From NCBI GenBank assembly GCA_045576655.1, contig JAZNGW010000029.1, forward strand, positions 1-64,000: a stretch of 64,000 nt of DNA, read 5' to 3'. The DNA comes from RGIG8745 sp045576655 (GTDB lineage Bacteria > Bacteroidota > Bacteroidia > Bacteroidales > Bacteroidaceae). The notes under the pieces were generated by a model that was not told the DNA's origin, did no database searches, and saw nothing but the letters and a program-made list of their open reading frames with translations. A program made the translations under genes and the position numbers. The stretch's first letter is position 1. The number at the start of each line of letters is the position of its first letter. Shown here in pieces: positions 32,035-40,848 of the stretch.

Positions 32035-32610
32035 ATGAAATTTACGGATAAACTGACGTTCTTCTATGCGTTAGAGGAAAAGATATGGAAAGACAAGATT
32101 GAGGCAAACCAGTTTCTTGGCACACTGAGCATCCTGTTCGTGGCCATACTTGGCGCGGTTGCTGGAGGCGGAAACACGCTCGCCAACTTCTTCGAATGGG
32201 ACACGGCGCCATCGATGCTCGCCATCGTCGGCACCTGCATCGTAGTTTGGGGCGTGAACATGGGCGAGTCGATAGTGGCAGCGTCGCATTGGGCTGTTGC
32301 GCTGCTGCGCTCCCTGTTCTTGCTCGTCATCATGGGGCTTGTGTGGGGCTTGGGCTATGCTGCCTCAGTGGTAGTGATAATTATTGTGACGATACTTCTG
32401 GCGCTGATATTGTTTGTGTTCTTCATCAAGATTATTCTGGGCATGATGACTGAAAAGACATACACCGTGACCGATGCTTTCGGCCATGCCGAGCGCGACA
32501 TGTTTGGCAAAAAGATTACCGTTAAAGGTTCTGATATGGACGATACTCTCCGCGGTTCGGACGGTTCGACTTATCGTCGCAATTCAGACGGTTCGGTGAC
32601 TAAAGAATGA
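32035..32610 (+). CDS. Hypothetical membrane protein with C-terminal polar tail
   Basis: A 191-residue protein with no recognised family. It has an amphipathic start (ALEEKIWKDKIEANQFLG), four hydrophobic segments (about 28-45, 58-75, 86-105, 107-135) and a polar tail (about 145-191) with a repeat of DGST(Y)RRNSDGSV type. It sits 16 bp after the first membrane protein, so the two are probably cotranscribed and may act together. Confidence 0.55.
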   Translation: MKFTDKLTFFYALEEKIWKDKIEANQFLGTLSILFVAILGAVAGGGNTLANFFEWDTAPSMLAIVGTCIVVWGVNMGESIVAASHWAVALLRSLFLLVIMGLVWGLGYAASVVVIIIVTILLALILFVFFIKIILGMMTEKTYTVTDAFGHAERDMFGKKITVKGSDMDDTLRGSDGSTYRRNSDGSVTKE

Positions 32611-32634
32611 CAATCCTATAATTTATATGGCATT

Positions 32635-35010
32635 ATGAATAAGTGGTTTATGCTCCTGCTATGTGCAGGACTGCTGTGCAGCGCTCCTGCCGATGCTCAG
32701 AAGAAGAGAAAGAAGACAAGAAAGGAAGATGTGAAGAAGGAGGCAGTGGCTGCTCCGAAACCAAAACCAAAGCCTGCCGTCGACAGGAAGGGGCTCTTCA
32801 ATGTGACGAAGGAGAAGACGGAGTGGTTCATGGAAATTCCGGATTCGCTCCTTGGCAGGGACTTCCTCACAACGACACGCTACACCGCAACTCCGTCGAA
32901 CAGCGGTAAGTTTGGAGGCGAGCAGGTGAACAAGCAGGTTGTCTACTGGCAGATGTCGCCCGACAGCATGCTGTTGCTGCGTGCGCGTCTGTTTGTCAAT
33001 CTTGCCGATACGGCGCAGATAATCAATCGCGCCATAGAAATCTCAAACGAGCACCCGATAATAGGCTCGTTCAAGGTGGAGAGCAAGGAAAACAAGAACT
33101 ACAAGATAAAGGTAAACTCATTCTTCAACGAAGACAATGCTGCTCTGGGTATGCCTCAGAGCATCAAGAAAGGATTTGACTTGGGCGGACAGATTGGGGC
33201 AATGTCCTACATCGAGGACATCAAGACATTCCCTACGAACACAGAGGTGCGCCTCGTGAAGACGTGGAGTTCGACAAGCACAAGCATGCCAACAGCAAGG
33301 GCAACAGGACGTGCCACTTTCGGACTGAACATCTCATTCATCCTTCTGCCAGAGAATCAGATGATGCGCCGCTACTACGACCCTCGAGTGGGCTACTTTG
33401 CCGACGGTTTCAATGAGTTCACTGACGACCAGCAGCGTGTGGAGTCAAAGCGTTTCATCGTGCGCTACCGACTGGAACCAAAGCCTGAGGACGTGGAGCG
33501 CATGAAGAGGGGCGAACTTGTAGAGCCTGTGAAACCTATCGTCTATTACATCGACCCAGCCACGCCTAAGCAGTGGCGCAAATACCTCATCCAGGGTGTG
33601 AACGACTGGCAGGTGGCGTTTGAGAAGGCTGGATTCAAGAATGCCATCATCGGCAAGGAATGGCCGGAGGACGACCCTACAATGAGTCTGGAGGACGCAC
33701 GCTACTCCGTGATACGCTATCTCGCATCGCCAATCGAAAACGCCTACGGACCAAACGTCCACGACCCTCGCACAGGCGAAATCATAGAGAGCCACATCTG
33801 CTGGTATCACAACGTGATGAGTCTGCTCCACGACTGGTACATGGTGCAGGCTTCAAGCATCGACGAGGCAGCACGCAAGATGAACTTCGACGAGGAACTG
33901 ATGGGCGAACTCATACGTTTCGTTTCCTCTCACGAAGTTGGCCACTCGCTCGGCTTGCGCCACAACTTCGGAGCGAGCAGCACAGTGCCAGTCGACAGTC
34001 TCCGCAGCAAGGCATGGGTGGAGAAGTACGGCCACACTCCGAGCATCATGGACTATGCCCGATTCAACTATGTGGCACAGCCGGAGGACGGAATCTCACG
34101 ACGTGGCATCTTCCCTCGCATCAACGACTACGACATCTGGGCCATTGAGTGGGGCTACAAACCAATGTTCGGTGCAACCGACGAGGACAGTGACCACGAA
34201 ATGCTCGAAACCCTTGTGAAGGAGCGTCTCACAGGCAACCGACGTCTGTGGTGGGGCGACGGCGAGGCCAAGCGTACCGACCCGCGCTGTCAGACCGAAG
34301 ACCTTGGCGATGATGCTGTGAAGGCAAGCGAATACGGCATCCGCAACCTGAAACGCCAGGTGGCACAACTCGACAAGTGGACCTACGAGAAGGACGACAT
34401 AATGAACACCAACGCCGCGCGCATGTTCAATCAGATGCTCAACCAGTTCAACCGCTACAACGGACATGTGGCAGGGTGGATCGGCGGTACGCTCGACGAC
34501 TTCAAGGCTCCAGGCGAGAAGGGCGACCGTTATGCGCCGACTCCGAAGGCACGCCAGAAAGCTGCGATGGAATACTTCGACCGCAACGTCTTTACCGAAC
34601 CTACTTGGGTGTCAGAAGTGGATTATGCGCGTCGCATGACATCCGACCCTCAGCAGCTGACAATAAGCATCATGAGCAGAACTGTTAACACAATTATGGG
34701 GCGCATGTCTCTTCTGAACGAAGAATATCCTGCTGAGGATTTCCTTGCCGACATGACACGCATGGTGTTTAAGGAACTCGGTACAGGACGCAAAGTGACA
34801 CGCTTCCGTGGCGCGCTCCACAACGCATATGTCCAGTATCTTATCGGCAGTTTCAAAGCGGCTGACGCTGAGTCTGCAACGCGTCCGCATCTCCTCCAGA
34901 CGCTCAAGCAGTTGAAAACTCGCACAGCAAGTGCCGGCGGCGACAGTGCCACACGTGCCCACTACGCCAACCTTAACGACCTTATCGCTCGCGCTCTCGA
35001 AGTGAAGTGA
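32635..35010 (+). CDS. Secreted zinc-dependent metalloprotease (DUF5117/DUF4953 type)
   Basis: A 791-residue exported protein. A signal peptide (MLLLCAGLLCSAPADA) and a basic stretch lead into the DUF5117-like N-terminal half (about 60-310). The zinc motif HEVGHSLGLRHN (433-444) matches HExxHxxGxxH, the metzincin pattern, with a following SIMDYARFNY Met-turn (about 471-480). The family is common in Bacteroidetes and its physiological substrates are not established. It is 24 bp after the second membrane protein and ends at a bidirectional terminator. Confidence 0.88.
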   Translation: MNKWFMLLLCAGLLCSAPADAQKKRKKTRKEDVKKEAVAAPKPKPKPAVDRKGLFNVTKEKTEWFMEIPDSLLGRDFLTTTRYTATPSNSGKFGGEQVNKQVVYWQMSPDSMLLLRARLFVNLADTAQIINRAIEISNEHPIIGSFKVESKENKNYKIKVNSFFNEDNAALGMPQSIKKGFDLGGQIGAMSYIEDIKTFPTNTEVRLVKTWSSTSTSMPTARATGRATFGLNISFILLPENQMMRRYYDPRVGYFADGFNEFTDDQQRVESKRFIVRYRLEPKPEDVERMKRGELVEPVKPIVYYIDPATPKQWRKYLIQGVNDWQVAFEKAGFKNAIIGKEWPEDDPTMSLEDARYSVIRYLASPIENAYGPNVHDPRTGEIIESHICWYHNVMSLLHDWYMVQASSIDEAARKMNFDEELMGELIRFVSSHEVGHSLGLRHNFGASSTVPVDSLRSKAWVEKYGHTPSIMDYARFNYVAQPEDGISRRGIFPRINDYDIWAIEWGYKPMFGATDEDSDHEMLETLVKERLTGNRRLWWGDGEAKRTDPRCQTEDLGDDAVKASEYGIRNLKRQVAQLDKWTYEKDDIMNTNAARMFNQMLNQFNRYNGHVAGWIGGTLDDFKAPGEKGDRYAPTPKARQKAAMEYFDRNVFTEPTWVSEVDYARRMTSDPQQLTISIMSRTVNTIMGRMSLLNEEYPAEDFLADMTRMVFKELGTGRKVTRFRGALHNAYVQYLIGSFKAADAESATRPHLLQTLKQLKTRTASAGGDSATRAHYANLNDLIARALEVK

Positions 35011-35088
35011 CCATTTCACTGATTGTTCTGAGAACTCCGATCGTTCCGAGGACTCCGAATAGTTAGAAAATCCCACACAATATACAAA

Positions 35089-35122
35089 AAGGCATCCCCG
35101 AATTGCTACAGGGATGCCTTTT
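35089..35122. terminator. Bidirectional terminator between protease gene and ruvB
   Basis: AAGGCATCCC (35089-35098) pairs with GGGATGCCTT (35111-35120), followed by TTTTG on the plus strand and preceded by AAAAA. Both facing genes end here. Confidence 0.8.
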
Positions 35123-35149
35123 GTTATGGATGCATGCGTGACTTACCTT

Positions 35150-36184
35150 TTAAAACAGGTTGCCCATGCCAGTGTTGCGCGGGTCAGTGAAAGGCGACCG
35201 TCCGAGGTGCTGGTAGGCAAGTTCGGTCACTTCGCGTCCGCGAGGAGTGCGCTTGATGAATCCTTCCTTGATGAGGAACGGTTCGTACACCTCCTCCACA
35301 GTGCCTGCATCTTCACCGATGGCAGTGGCAATGGTGCTTACTCCCACTGGACCGCCCTTGAACTTGTCAATGATAGTGGTGAGAATCTTGTTGTCTATTT
35401 CGTCAAGTCCGAACTTGTCAATATTGAGAGCCTCAAGAGCTATACGTGCTATGCGGAGATTGATGCACCCGTTGCCCTTGACTTGGGCGAAGTCGCGCAC
35501 ACGGCGAAGCAGGGCGTTGGCTATACGTGGAGTGCCTCGGCTTCGGCTGGCAATCTCTCCTGCGGCATCGAAGTCGCATGGGACATTGAGCAGACTAGCC
35601 GAGCGAAGGATGATTTTGGTAAGAACGTCGGCATCATAGTACTCTAAGTGAAGGTTGATGCCGAAGCGTGCGCGGAGAGGTGCTGTGAGCAGTCCGCTAC
35701 GTGTCGTCGCCCCGACGAGCGTGAAGGGGTTGAGGTCGATCTGAATGCTGCGTGCTGACGGACCCTTGTCAATCATGATGTCGATGCGGTAGTCCTCCAT
35801 CGCCGAGTAGAGGTATTCCTCAACGATAGGCGACAGGCGGTGTATCTCATCAATGAAGAGGACGTCGTTAGGTTCGAGCGAGGTGAGAAGACCGGCGAGG
35901 TCGCCTGGCTTGTCGAGCACAGGTCCTGACGTGACCTTGAATCCAACTCCGAGTTCGTTGGCTATGATGTTCGAAAGGGTGGTCTTTCCCAGTCCGGGAG
36001 GTCCGTGCAGGAGTGTGTGGTCAAGTGGCTCGCCACGGTACTTTGCCGCTTCGACAAATATGCTGAGGTTTTCCACAACCTTGCTCTGTCCGCTGAAGTC
36101 TTCAAAACGGAGAGGGCGGAGAGCGTTCTCGAAGTCCTTCTCCTTTGACTGCTGCTGTTCTCTTATGTCAAAATATTCGCTCAT
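35150..36184 (-). CDS. ruvB: Holliday junction branch migration helicase RuvB
   Basis: A 344-residue AAA+ motor. Walker A GPPGLGKT (61-68), Walker B DEIH (112-115), sensor GATTRSG (about 158-164) and the C-terminal winged-helix pattern RTPRGREVTELAYQHLG are all present. It drives branch migration with RuvA in recombination repair. It has no ruvA or ruvC next to it. A 17-bp inverted repeat lies in its leader. Confidence 0.96.
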   Translation of the reverse strand: MSEYFDIREQQQSKEKDFENALRPLRFEDFSGQSKVVENLSIFVEAAKYRGEPLDHTLLHGPPGLGKTTLSNIIANELGVGFKVTSGPVLDKPGDLAGLLTSLEPNDVLFIDEIHRLSPIVEEYLYSAMEDYRIDIMIDKGPSARSIQIDLNPFTLVGATTRSGLLTAPLRARFGINLHLEYYDADVLTKIILRSASLLNVPCDFDAAGEIASRSRGTPRIANALLRRVRDFAQVKGNGCINLRIARIALEALNIDKFGLDEIDNKILTTIIDKFKGGPVGVSTIATAIGEDAGTVEEVYEPFLIKEGFIKRTPRGREVTELAYQHLGRSPFTDPRNTGMGNLF

Positions 36185-36206
36185 GATTGTTGTTTTATCG
36201 GAATGA

Positions 36207-36247
36207 TCGGAGTATTCAGAGTAATCGGAGTACTCTGAATACTCCGA
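36207..36247. repeat. 17-bp perfect inverted repeat in the ruvB leader
   Basis: TCGGAGTATTCAGAGTA (36207-36223) faces its exact reverse complement (36231-36247) with a 7-base loop. The surroundings are built of octamer variants of ACTCCGAA, also found after the protease gene (35022-35060). It could end transcripts of the operon upstream or shape the ruvB leader. Confidence 0.65.
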
Positions 36248-36291
36248 ATACTCCGATTTCTCTGATGGCTGTTATTGCCTGACGCTCAATG

Positions 36292-37581
36292 TTATTTCAC
36301 TGTCAGAGTTCCGCCTGTACGGTTCTCAGTGCCTTTCACGACGAGGGCAGAAGCGTCGTTGCTGTTCATCGTGATAGTGATGTCGCCGGCGGTCTGTGTG
36401 AAGTCGCGGTCGGAGCGTATGCCCGCGCACGCTGTGCCGTCAGAGACGTATGTCTTTCCGCTTACGGTCATGTCGACAGTAGTGCCGTTGAAGTAGAGGT
36501 ATCCTCCGTTGAGCACCATGTCGGTTGTCTTGGTGCATTTCTTTGCGCGAATGCCCTTTGTTCCGTCGGCTGTGACTTCGGCGTTGATGTATCCGCCGTC
36601 AAAGTAAGCGGCATAGTTTGCGCGAATGCCTTCGCTGAGCGGACCTGCCACCTTTATGTTGATTTCGCCGTCGGTCATGCGTATGATGCTGTCGCATTTG
36701 AGTCCGGTGCCGTCGGACGCTGTGACGTTGAGATTGAGTGTGCCGCCGTTGATGTACATGCAGCCATAGTCATCGGCGTCGATGCAGTCGCTTCCAGTGT
36801 TGTTGACGTTGATTTCGCCTCCGTTGATGATGAAGTGGCTGTTGTCATCGTTCTGTTTGCCTTTTCCGCAGTGGATTCCGTCGCTGACAGCCTTGAGGAT
36901 GTTGACTGTGCCTGTTGATCTCTTGAACTGCAGGTATTCCTTTGCGCAAATGGCGTGCTTGGTGTTGCCGGTTACGTTGAGTGTGCCCTTGCCTTCGAAC
37001 TCAGGGTGTCCCTCTGTGTAGAACGCTCCCTTGTGGCTGCCGCTCTTGCCGTCGGCGAGGTTGTTGACTGTCCCTTTCTTGAGAATTACGCCGATGCGCT
37101 TGCCGCACTCGATGTCGATGGCTGGACCGTTAGGGTTTGTGAGGTCAAGTCCGGCAAGTTCGACTGTGAGCTTATAGTCGCCGTTGATTATGAGTGAGCC
37201 GTTTGTTGATGCTCCTGAAACGGAGTAGAGGTATTCGTTGGCATAGTCTGTAGAAGTGAGTGTGACGTTAGCTCCGTTGATGCTATAGGTCACTCCCTTG
37301 ACGCTTGGTGCTACATTGACTGTTGCCGAAGTGCCGTTGTAGACGATGTCGATGCGCGGGTACTGCGGTTCGGCAAATGTAATCGAGTCTATGTCGGAGA
37401 GTTCGTATGTTTCGTCGTCTGCGATTGTGACTTCCAGCCCATCGGTTGAGAACACTATGTCGTCGGTCGAATTTATAGTGTGTTCTTCATATCTGAACCC
37501 TTCGCATACATAGATTTTCTGCTGTGCATTTGCGTAAGCAAAGGTGATCAGTGCTATTATTGGCAATATTATCTTCTTCAT
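36292..37581 (-). CDS. Secreted beta-helix carbohydrate-binding protein (Cthe_2159 family)
   Basis: A 429-residue exported protein with a signal peptide (LPIIALITFAYANA). From about residue 100 it is made of short beta turns rich in Gly and Asn (FIINGGEINVNNTGSDCIDADD, split as INGGEINVNN and GSDCIDADD) that form a right-handed beta helix. The Cthe_2159 family, to which it looks similar, binds acidic polysaccharide such as polygalacturonate in its first studied member. It is the last gene of the VTC-DUF4956 operon and follows the preceding gene by 6 bp. A role as the surface-exposed product of that system is inferred. Confidence 0.75.
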   Translation of the reverse strand: MKKIILPIIALITFAYANAQQKIYVCEGFRYEEHTINSTDDIVFSTDGLEVTIADDETYELSDIDSITFAEPQYPRIDIVYNGTSATVNVAPSVKGVTYSINGANVTLTSTDYANEYLYSVSGASTNGSLIINGDYKLTVELAGLDLTNPNGPAIDIECGKRIGVILKKGTVNNLADGKSGSHKGAFYTEGHPEFEGKGTLNVTGNTKHAICAKEYLQFKRSTGTVNILKAVSDGIHCGKGKQNDDNSHFIINGGEINVNNTGSDCIDADDYGCMYINGGTLNLNVTASDGTGLKCDSIIRMTDGEINIKVAGPLSEGIRANYAAYFDGGYINAEVTADGTKGIRAKKCTKTTDMVLNGGYLYFNGTTVDMTVSGKTYVSDGTACAGIRSDRDFTQTAGDITITMNSNDASALVVKGTENRTGGTLTVK

Positions 37582-37587
37582 TTGATT

Positions 37588-38046
37588 CTACTTTTTGAGA
37601 ACTTTGAAATTCTGTCCGTCGACGTTCACTATGTACATGCCTCTGCTAAGGCCTTGAAGGTCGATGGAGGTGTCTGTGAGCCTGACGCTTCTGACAAGTG
37701 CGCCATTCACGCTGAATACTCTTACAGGTGTGTTTTGCTTGGCGCTGACGTGGAGGCGTTCGCCGTCCCATGTGCACTGTGCGTTGCTTTCAACATCGTT
37801 GATGCCGTTGGCTGACGGTGTGCAGATGTACATGCGCTTGATTGAGGAAATCGGCGTGTAGGTCGATGTCCCGTCCTTCATTGTGAGCACCACGTTGCCG
37901 TTCTGGAATGTCATTTTCTGCAGCGATGGTACGCTCCAGTCTGTGGTTTCGCCCGCATTTGGTTCGATGTACAGATGGTTGTCTTCTGCCATTGTTGCAA
38001 CATTCTGTATAGCGAGCATGATTAGTGATAGCAGTATTTTTTTCAT
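37588..38046 (-). CDS. Small secreted protein with a secretion-tail-like C terminus
   Basis: A 152-residue protein with a signal peptide. Its last 70 residues (RVFSVNGALVRSVRLTDTSIDLQGLSRGMYIVNVDGQNFKVLKK, quoted here only as RVFSVNGALV and GLSRGMYIVNV) resemble type IX secretion sorting domains. The first half has no recognised domain. It is 6 bp from the beta-helix gene, so both are made together. It may be a surface anchor or cargo. Confidence 0.6.
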   Translation of the reverse strand: MKKILLSLIMLAIQNVATMAEDNHLYIEPNAGETTDWSVPSLQKMTFQNGNVVLTMKDGTSTYTPISSIKRMYICTPSANGINDVESNAQCTWDGERLHVSAKQNTPVRVFSVNGALVRSVRLTDTSIDLQGLSRGMYIVNVDGQNFKVLKK

Positions 38047-38067
38047 GATTTACAGGAGTCGTTAATG

Positions 38068-38943
38068 TTAGAACTTTATCTTGTATCCCATTCCGATTAT
38101 GAGCCCGTCTGGCTCGTCGTCGTCATCTTCTGTCTGGTAACGGAAGAAGCATGTGATCTTGTGCTTCTTGTTGATTGACCATTCCTCGCCGAGTGTGTAT
38201 TTCCACTTGTTGGCGGTGTAGTTGAGTCCGCAACCGTAGTCGACTGATGCGAAGAGATTGAGCGGGAGGTCTTTCACGTTATACTCGACTGTGAGTTTTG
38301 AGCGGAGTATGAAGCGGTCCTTTGGGTCTACTCCCTTTCGGTCGATGCCTGGTGCTGGCAGGTATTTGTCGCCGTCATCGTTCTCGTTCCAGCGGTATTC
38401 GTACTGGTTGATGGAGTCTTCGCGGCAGTAGTGGTTGTACTGCACGGTTTCTTTCAGTTGGAAAGACCAGCGCTTGTTTGGTGAGTAGGTAGCCGAGAGT
38501 CCTAACGAAGTTCTGTGGCGGTTGCGCCAGTAGCGCTCGTCAACATTGTAGTTGCGATATCGTGTGTCGGGCACTGGCATGCCTTGTGCGTCATATACGG
38601 GGTTGCCTTGTTCATCGAACTGTGCGAACGGATATGGGGTCTTTGCGGTCTTTGTTTCTGCCATCTTCTGCTGCCACATGTATTCGAAGCCTCCGCTAAC
38701 CTTCATGTCGAATGTGGCTGTGTTGAGAAACTTGTAGCCGAGTTCGCCTCCGATGACATAACGTTCTATGCGCTCAGAATGTTCTTGGGTGCGCACGTTG
38801 GCCTCGACGCTCAAGTCTAAGTTTGGCAGAATTTCTTTCTCGGCGCCAATGCTGACGTCAACTCCGAAGTCGTCCCTTTCGCTTTGAGCCATTGCTGCTG
38901 TAGAGGCAATGAGTGCGATTGCTGCAAGAAAATATTTTTTCAT
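38068..38943 (-). CDS. Outer-membrane beta-barrel protein (DUF2490-like)
   Basis: A 291-residue protein with a signal peptide (AAIALIASTAAMA). Alternating hydrophobic residues throughout and a final strand ending in YKIKF (aromatic C-terminal residue) indicate an outer-membrane beta barrel. The pattern GVDVSIGAEKEILPNLDLSVE at the start and FFRYQTEDDDDEPDGLIIGMGY at the end match DUF2490-like barrels. It may be the outer-membrane exit of the VTC-DUF4956 operon. It is 21 bp from the next gene. Confidence 0.7.
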   Translation of the reverse strand: MKKYFLAAIALIASTAAMAQSERDDFGVDVSIGAEKEILPNLDLSVEANVRTQEHSERIERYVIGGELGYKFLNTATFDMKVSGGFEYMWQQKMAETKTAKTPYPFAQFDEQGNPVYDAQGMPVPDTRYRNYNVDERYWRNRHRTSLGLSATYSPNKRWSFQLKETVQYNHYCREDSINQYEYRWNENDDGDKYLPAPGIDRKGVDPKDRFILRSKLTVEYNVKDLPLNLFASVDYGCGLNYTANKWKYTLGEEWSINKKHKITCFFRYQTEDDDDEPDGLIIGMGYKIKF

Positions 38944-38961
38944 AATAAGGATGGTTGTGCT

Positions 38962-39669
38962 TTATTTGAATAGTTTATTTGGATTTGCAATATCTTCCTT
39001 GATGTCGCGGTCCTTGTTGCTGCGGTAGTAGATTTTAACGAGGGCCATGTCCTTGAGGAAGTCGATGTTGCCGATTTCAGCCTTGATGATGTCAAGTCCG
39101 GTACGTGCCTTGAGGTCGGCGATTAGCTCGTGGTGCTTGTCTGGCGTGATGAGCTCTATCTTGTCATACTTGATGTACTTAGACGAGAGGCTCTTTACCC
39201 ACTGCTTGCGCTCTGCGAAGTAGAGTATGAGCAAGAAGATGAGGTCTGTGAGTATGAGCTCGCCCATTGCTGTGAGTTCTGGCACGAGGAAGTCTGGGTG
39301 CTTGCCTGAAATGTCAGCTTCCCAAGCGAGTGCGTTGATTGCTGCCAGTGAGATGACGAAGAAGAGGTATGTCATTTCGCGGATTGGCACTGACTCTGTG
39401 CGGTAGCGCATGATGCAGAATATTGCGAAGAGTCCCATTGCTATACCTGTCTTGATCTTTGCGTCGCCCATGAGGTGGATGAGCATGAAGATACAGAAGC
39501 CGACGAGGATGAATGTGAAGAAGAAGTCCTGGCGGCGGTTGCGTGGGAAGTAGAACACGCGTGCTATGATGATTGTGAACACGGTGTTGATGATAAGTCT
39601 GAAAAGAAGGTCAAGGATGCGGCATGAGTCGCTGGTGATCAATGACGCTAAGTCGTTAAAGAAATCCAT
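38962..39669 (-). CDS. DUF4956-type membrane protein
   Basis: A 235-residue inner-membrane protein with about four to five hydrophobic segments (17-40, 47-68, 71-86, 98-114, 131-150) and a C-terminal cytoplasmic domain of about 80 residues (ELIADLKARTGLDIIKAEIGN). This matches DUF4956, a family commonly beside VTC-domain genes. The biochemical role is unknown. Gene order here (VTC, DUF4956, barrel, secreted proteins) fits a membrane export or assembly step. Confidence 0.78.
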   Translation of the reverse strand: MDFFNDLASLITSDSCRILDLLFRLIINTVFTIIIARVFYFPRNRRQDFFFTFILVGFCIFMLIHLMGDAKIKTGIAMGLFAIFCIMRYRTESVPIREMTYLFFVISLAAINALAWEADISGKHPDFLVPELTAMGELILTDLIFLLILYFAERKQWVKSLSSKYIKYDKIELITPDKHHELIADLKARTGLDIIKAEIGNIDFLKDMALVKIYYRSNKDRDIKEDIANPNKLFK

Positions 39670-39732
39670 GGTATTAGTTTTTGAGTTATTAAATTCTTGA
39701 TTTTGTTGGACGCTATTTCGTTATAACGTTAT

Positions 39733-40566
39733 TTAGCTATTTGCCGCTTCACGTCGGTCTACGTCGAGCGTTCTGCCGTTTACGCGTTCGATGTAGTGCA
39801 GGCGCTGCTTGAAGTTGTTCTGCTTGAGCGACTTGTCGGTGAGGGCCATTCCGATGCAGCATTTGCTGAATCCTGACGGGTGAACGTGTATGTCGCGCAA
39901 GATGCTGCACACTGGCGAGAAGATGTTTCCGTCGCGCTTCAGTTCGATGATGACCAGGTTGTCGGTGTCGCGATACTGGCCTGTCTCGAAGTTGGTGAAC
40001 TGCACGTTGAAGTCGATTGTCAGTCGCTCCGTCTTGTCGTAGTTCACAAGCGTGATTCGCTGGAAGTAGTTTTGTACCACAGGGTGGAGGTCTTTAAACT
40101 CCATGCCCTTCGTTTTCTTCCTGAGAAACTCCTCCGCACCCTCAGTTCGTGCGCATCCTTCAAGCGATTCCACCTCCATGCGCTTCTTCTTGGTGCGCTT
40201 CTTGTTGTTCTTGCGCTTCACTTCGAGGAATGTGAGGTCGCCGTCGGAGAGGTATGTCCTTACTCGGACTTTCAGTCGGTTGGCATGCTTGTTGTGGTGC
40301 TGCATGTACATCTTGTGGTCTTCGGTGTCGAAGTAAGTCGTACGGTAAGGGCAAATGCGCATGTCCTTGATTTGCTGCACATAGTATTTGTCCCTCAGCA
40401 ATCCGAGCAGTTGCACGAGCTGTTGCTTTGACGCCACGTACTTGGTGTCAAGACGGTTCATGAGCCTTATCGACGACATTTCGTCGAGCGATATGGGCTT
40501 CATTTCTTTTAGCAGAGATAGTATTTTCTCATCCATGGCTGTCGTGTGTTGCTCTGTATTAGACAC
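39733..40566 (-). CDS. VTC-domain protein (polyphosphate polymerase-like)
   Basis: A 277-residue cytoplasmic protein with the VTC domain pattern: RLDTKY (38-43), YFDT (78-81), NRLKVRVRTY (96-105) and LEVKRKNNKKRTKKKR (114-129), with basic residues placed for binding phosphate chains, and a later IIELKRDG. The VTC4 catalytic core makes polyphosphate from ATP in yeast. Bacterial relatives are mostly uncharacterised. It is first in its operon. Met11 is an alternative start. The tunnel residues look intact, so a polymerase activity is plausible. Confidence 0.82.
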   Translation of the reverse strand: MSNTEQHTTAMDEKILSLLKEMKPISLDEMSSIRLMNRLDTKYVASKQQLVQLLGLLRDKYYVQQIKDMRICPYRTTYFDTEDHKMYMQHHNKHANRLKVRVRTYLSDGDLTFLEVKRKNNKKRTKKKRMEVESLEGCARTEGAEEFLRKKTKGMEFKDLHPVVQNYFQRITLVNYDKTERLTIDFNVQFTNFETGQYRDTDNLVIIELKRDGNIFSPVCSILRDIHVHPSGFSKCCIGMALTDKSLKQNNFKQRLHYIERVNGRTLDVDRREAANS

Positions 40567-40657
40567 TAATCAGCACAAAGATAGGAAAATATATTTATAA
40601 AGTGGTATATATGCGATATTTTTGTGCATGATTTTCTTGTGGAATGGTTATGCAACA

Positions 40658-40790
40658 AGTTAACGAGGGCTCGTTGATAAAAAAATGAGGGCTCATTAAT
40701 TTGCAAACGAGGGCTCGTTTGTGTACAAACACTTAAGCGTTGATAAAAAAATGCAGCACCGTTTGTAGATAAATGCTTAAGCGTTGATAA
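40658..40790. repeat. About six tandem 22-bp dyad units, family C
   Basis: Dyads AACGAGGGCTCGTT (40662-40675), AATGAGGGCTCATT (40684-40697), AAACGAGGGCTCGTTT (40705-40720), AACACTTAAGCGTT (40728-40741) and AATGCTTAAGCGTT (40772-40785) have centres spaced exactly 22, 22, 22 and 44 bp apart. A weaker unit sits in the 44-bp gap. GATAAAAAAATG strings separate several units. The array lies between the VTC gene and rnhB. Confidence 0.8.
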
Positions 40791-40848
40791 AAAAATGGAC
40801 GTGTTCCTTTTGGCTGTAGGGACGAGGTCCTTAACAGGACCTTTATGT

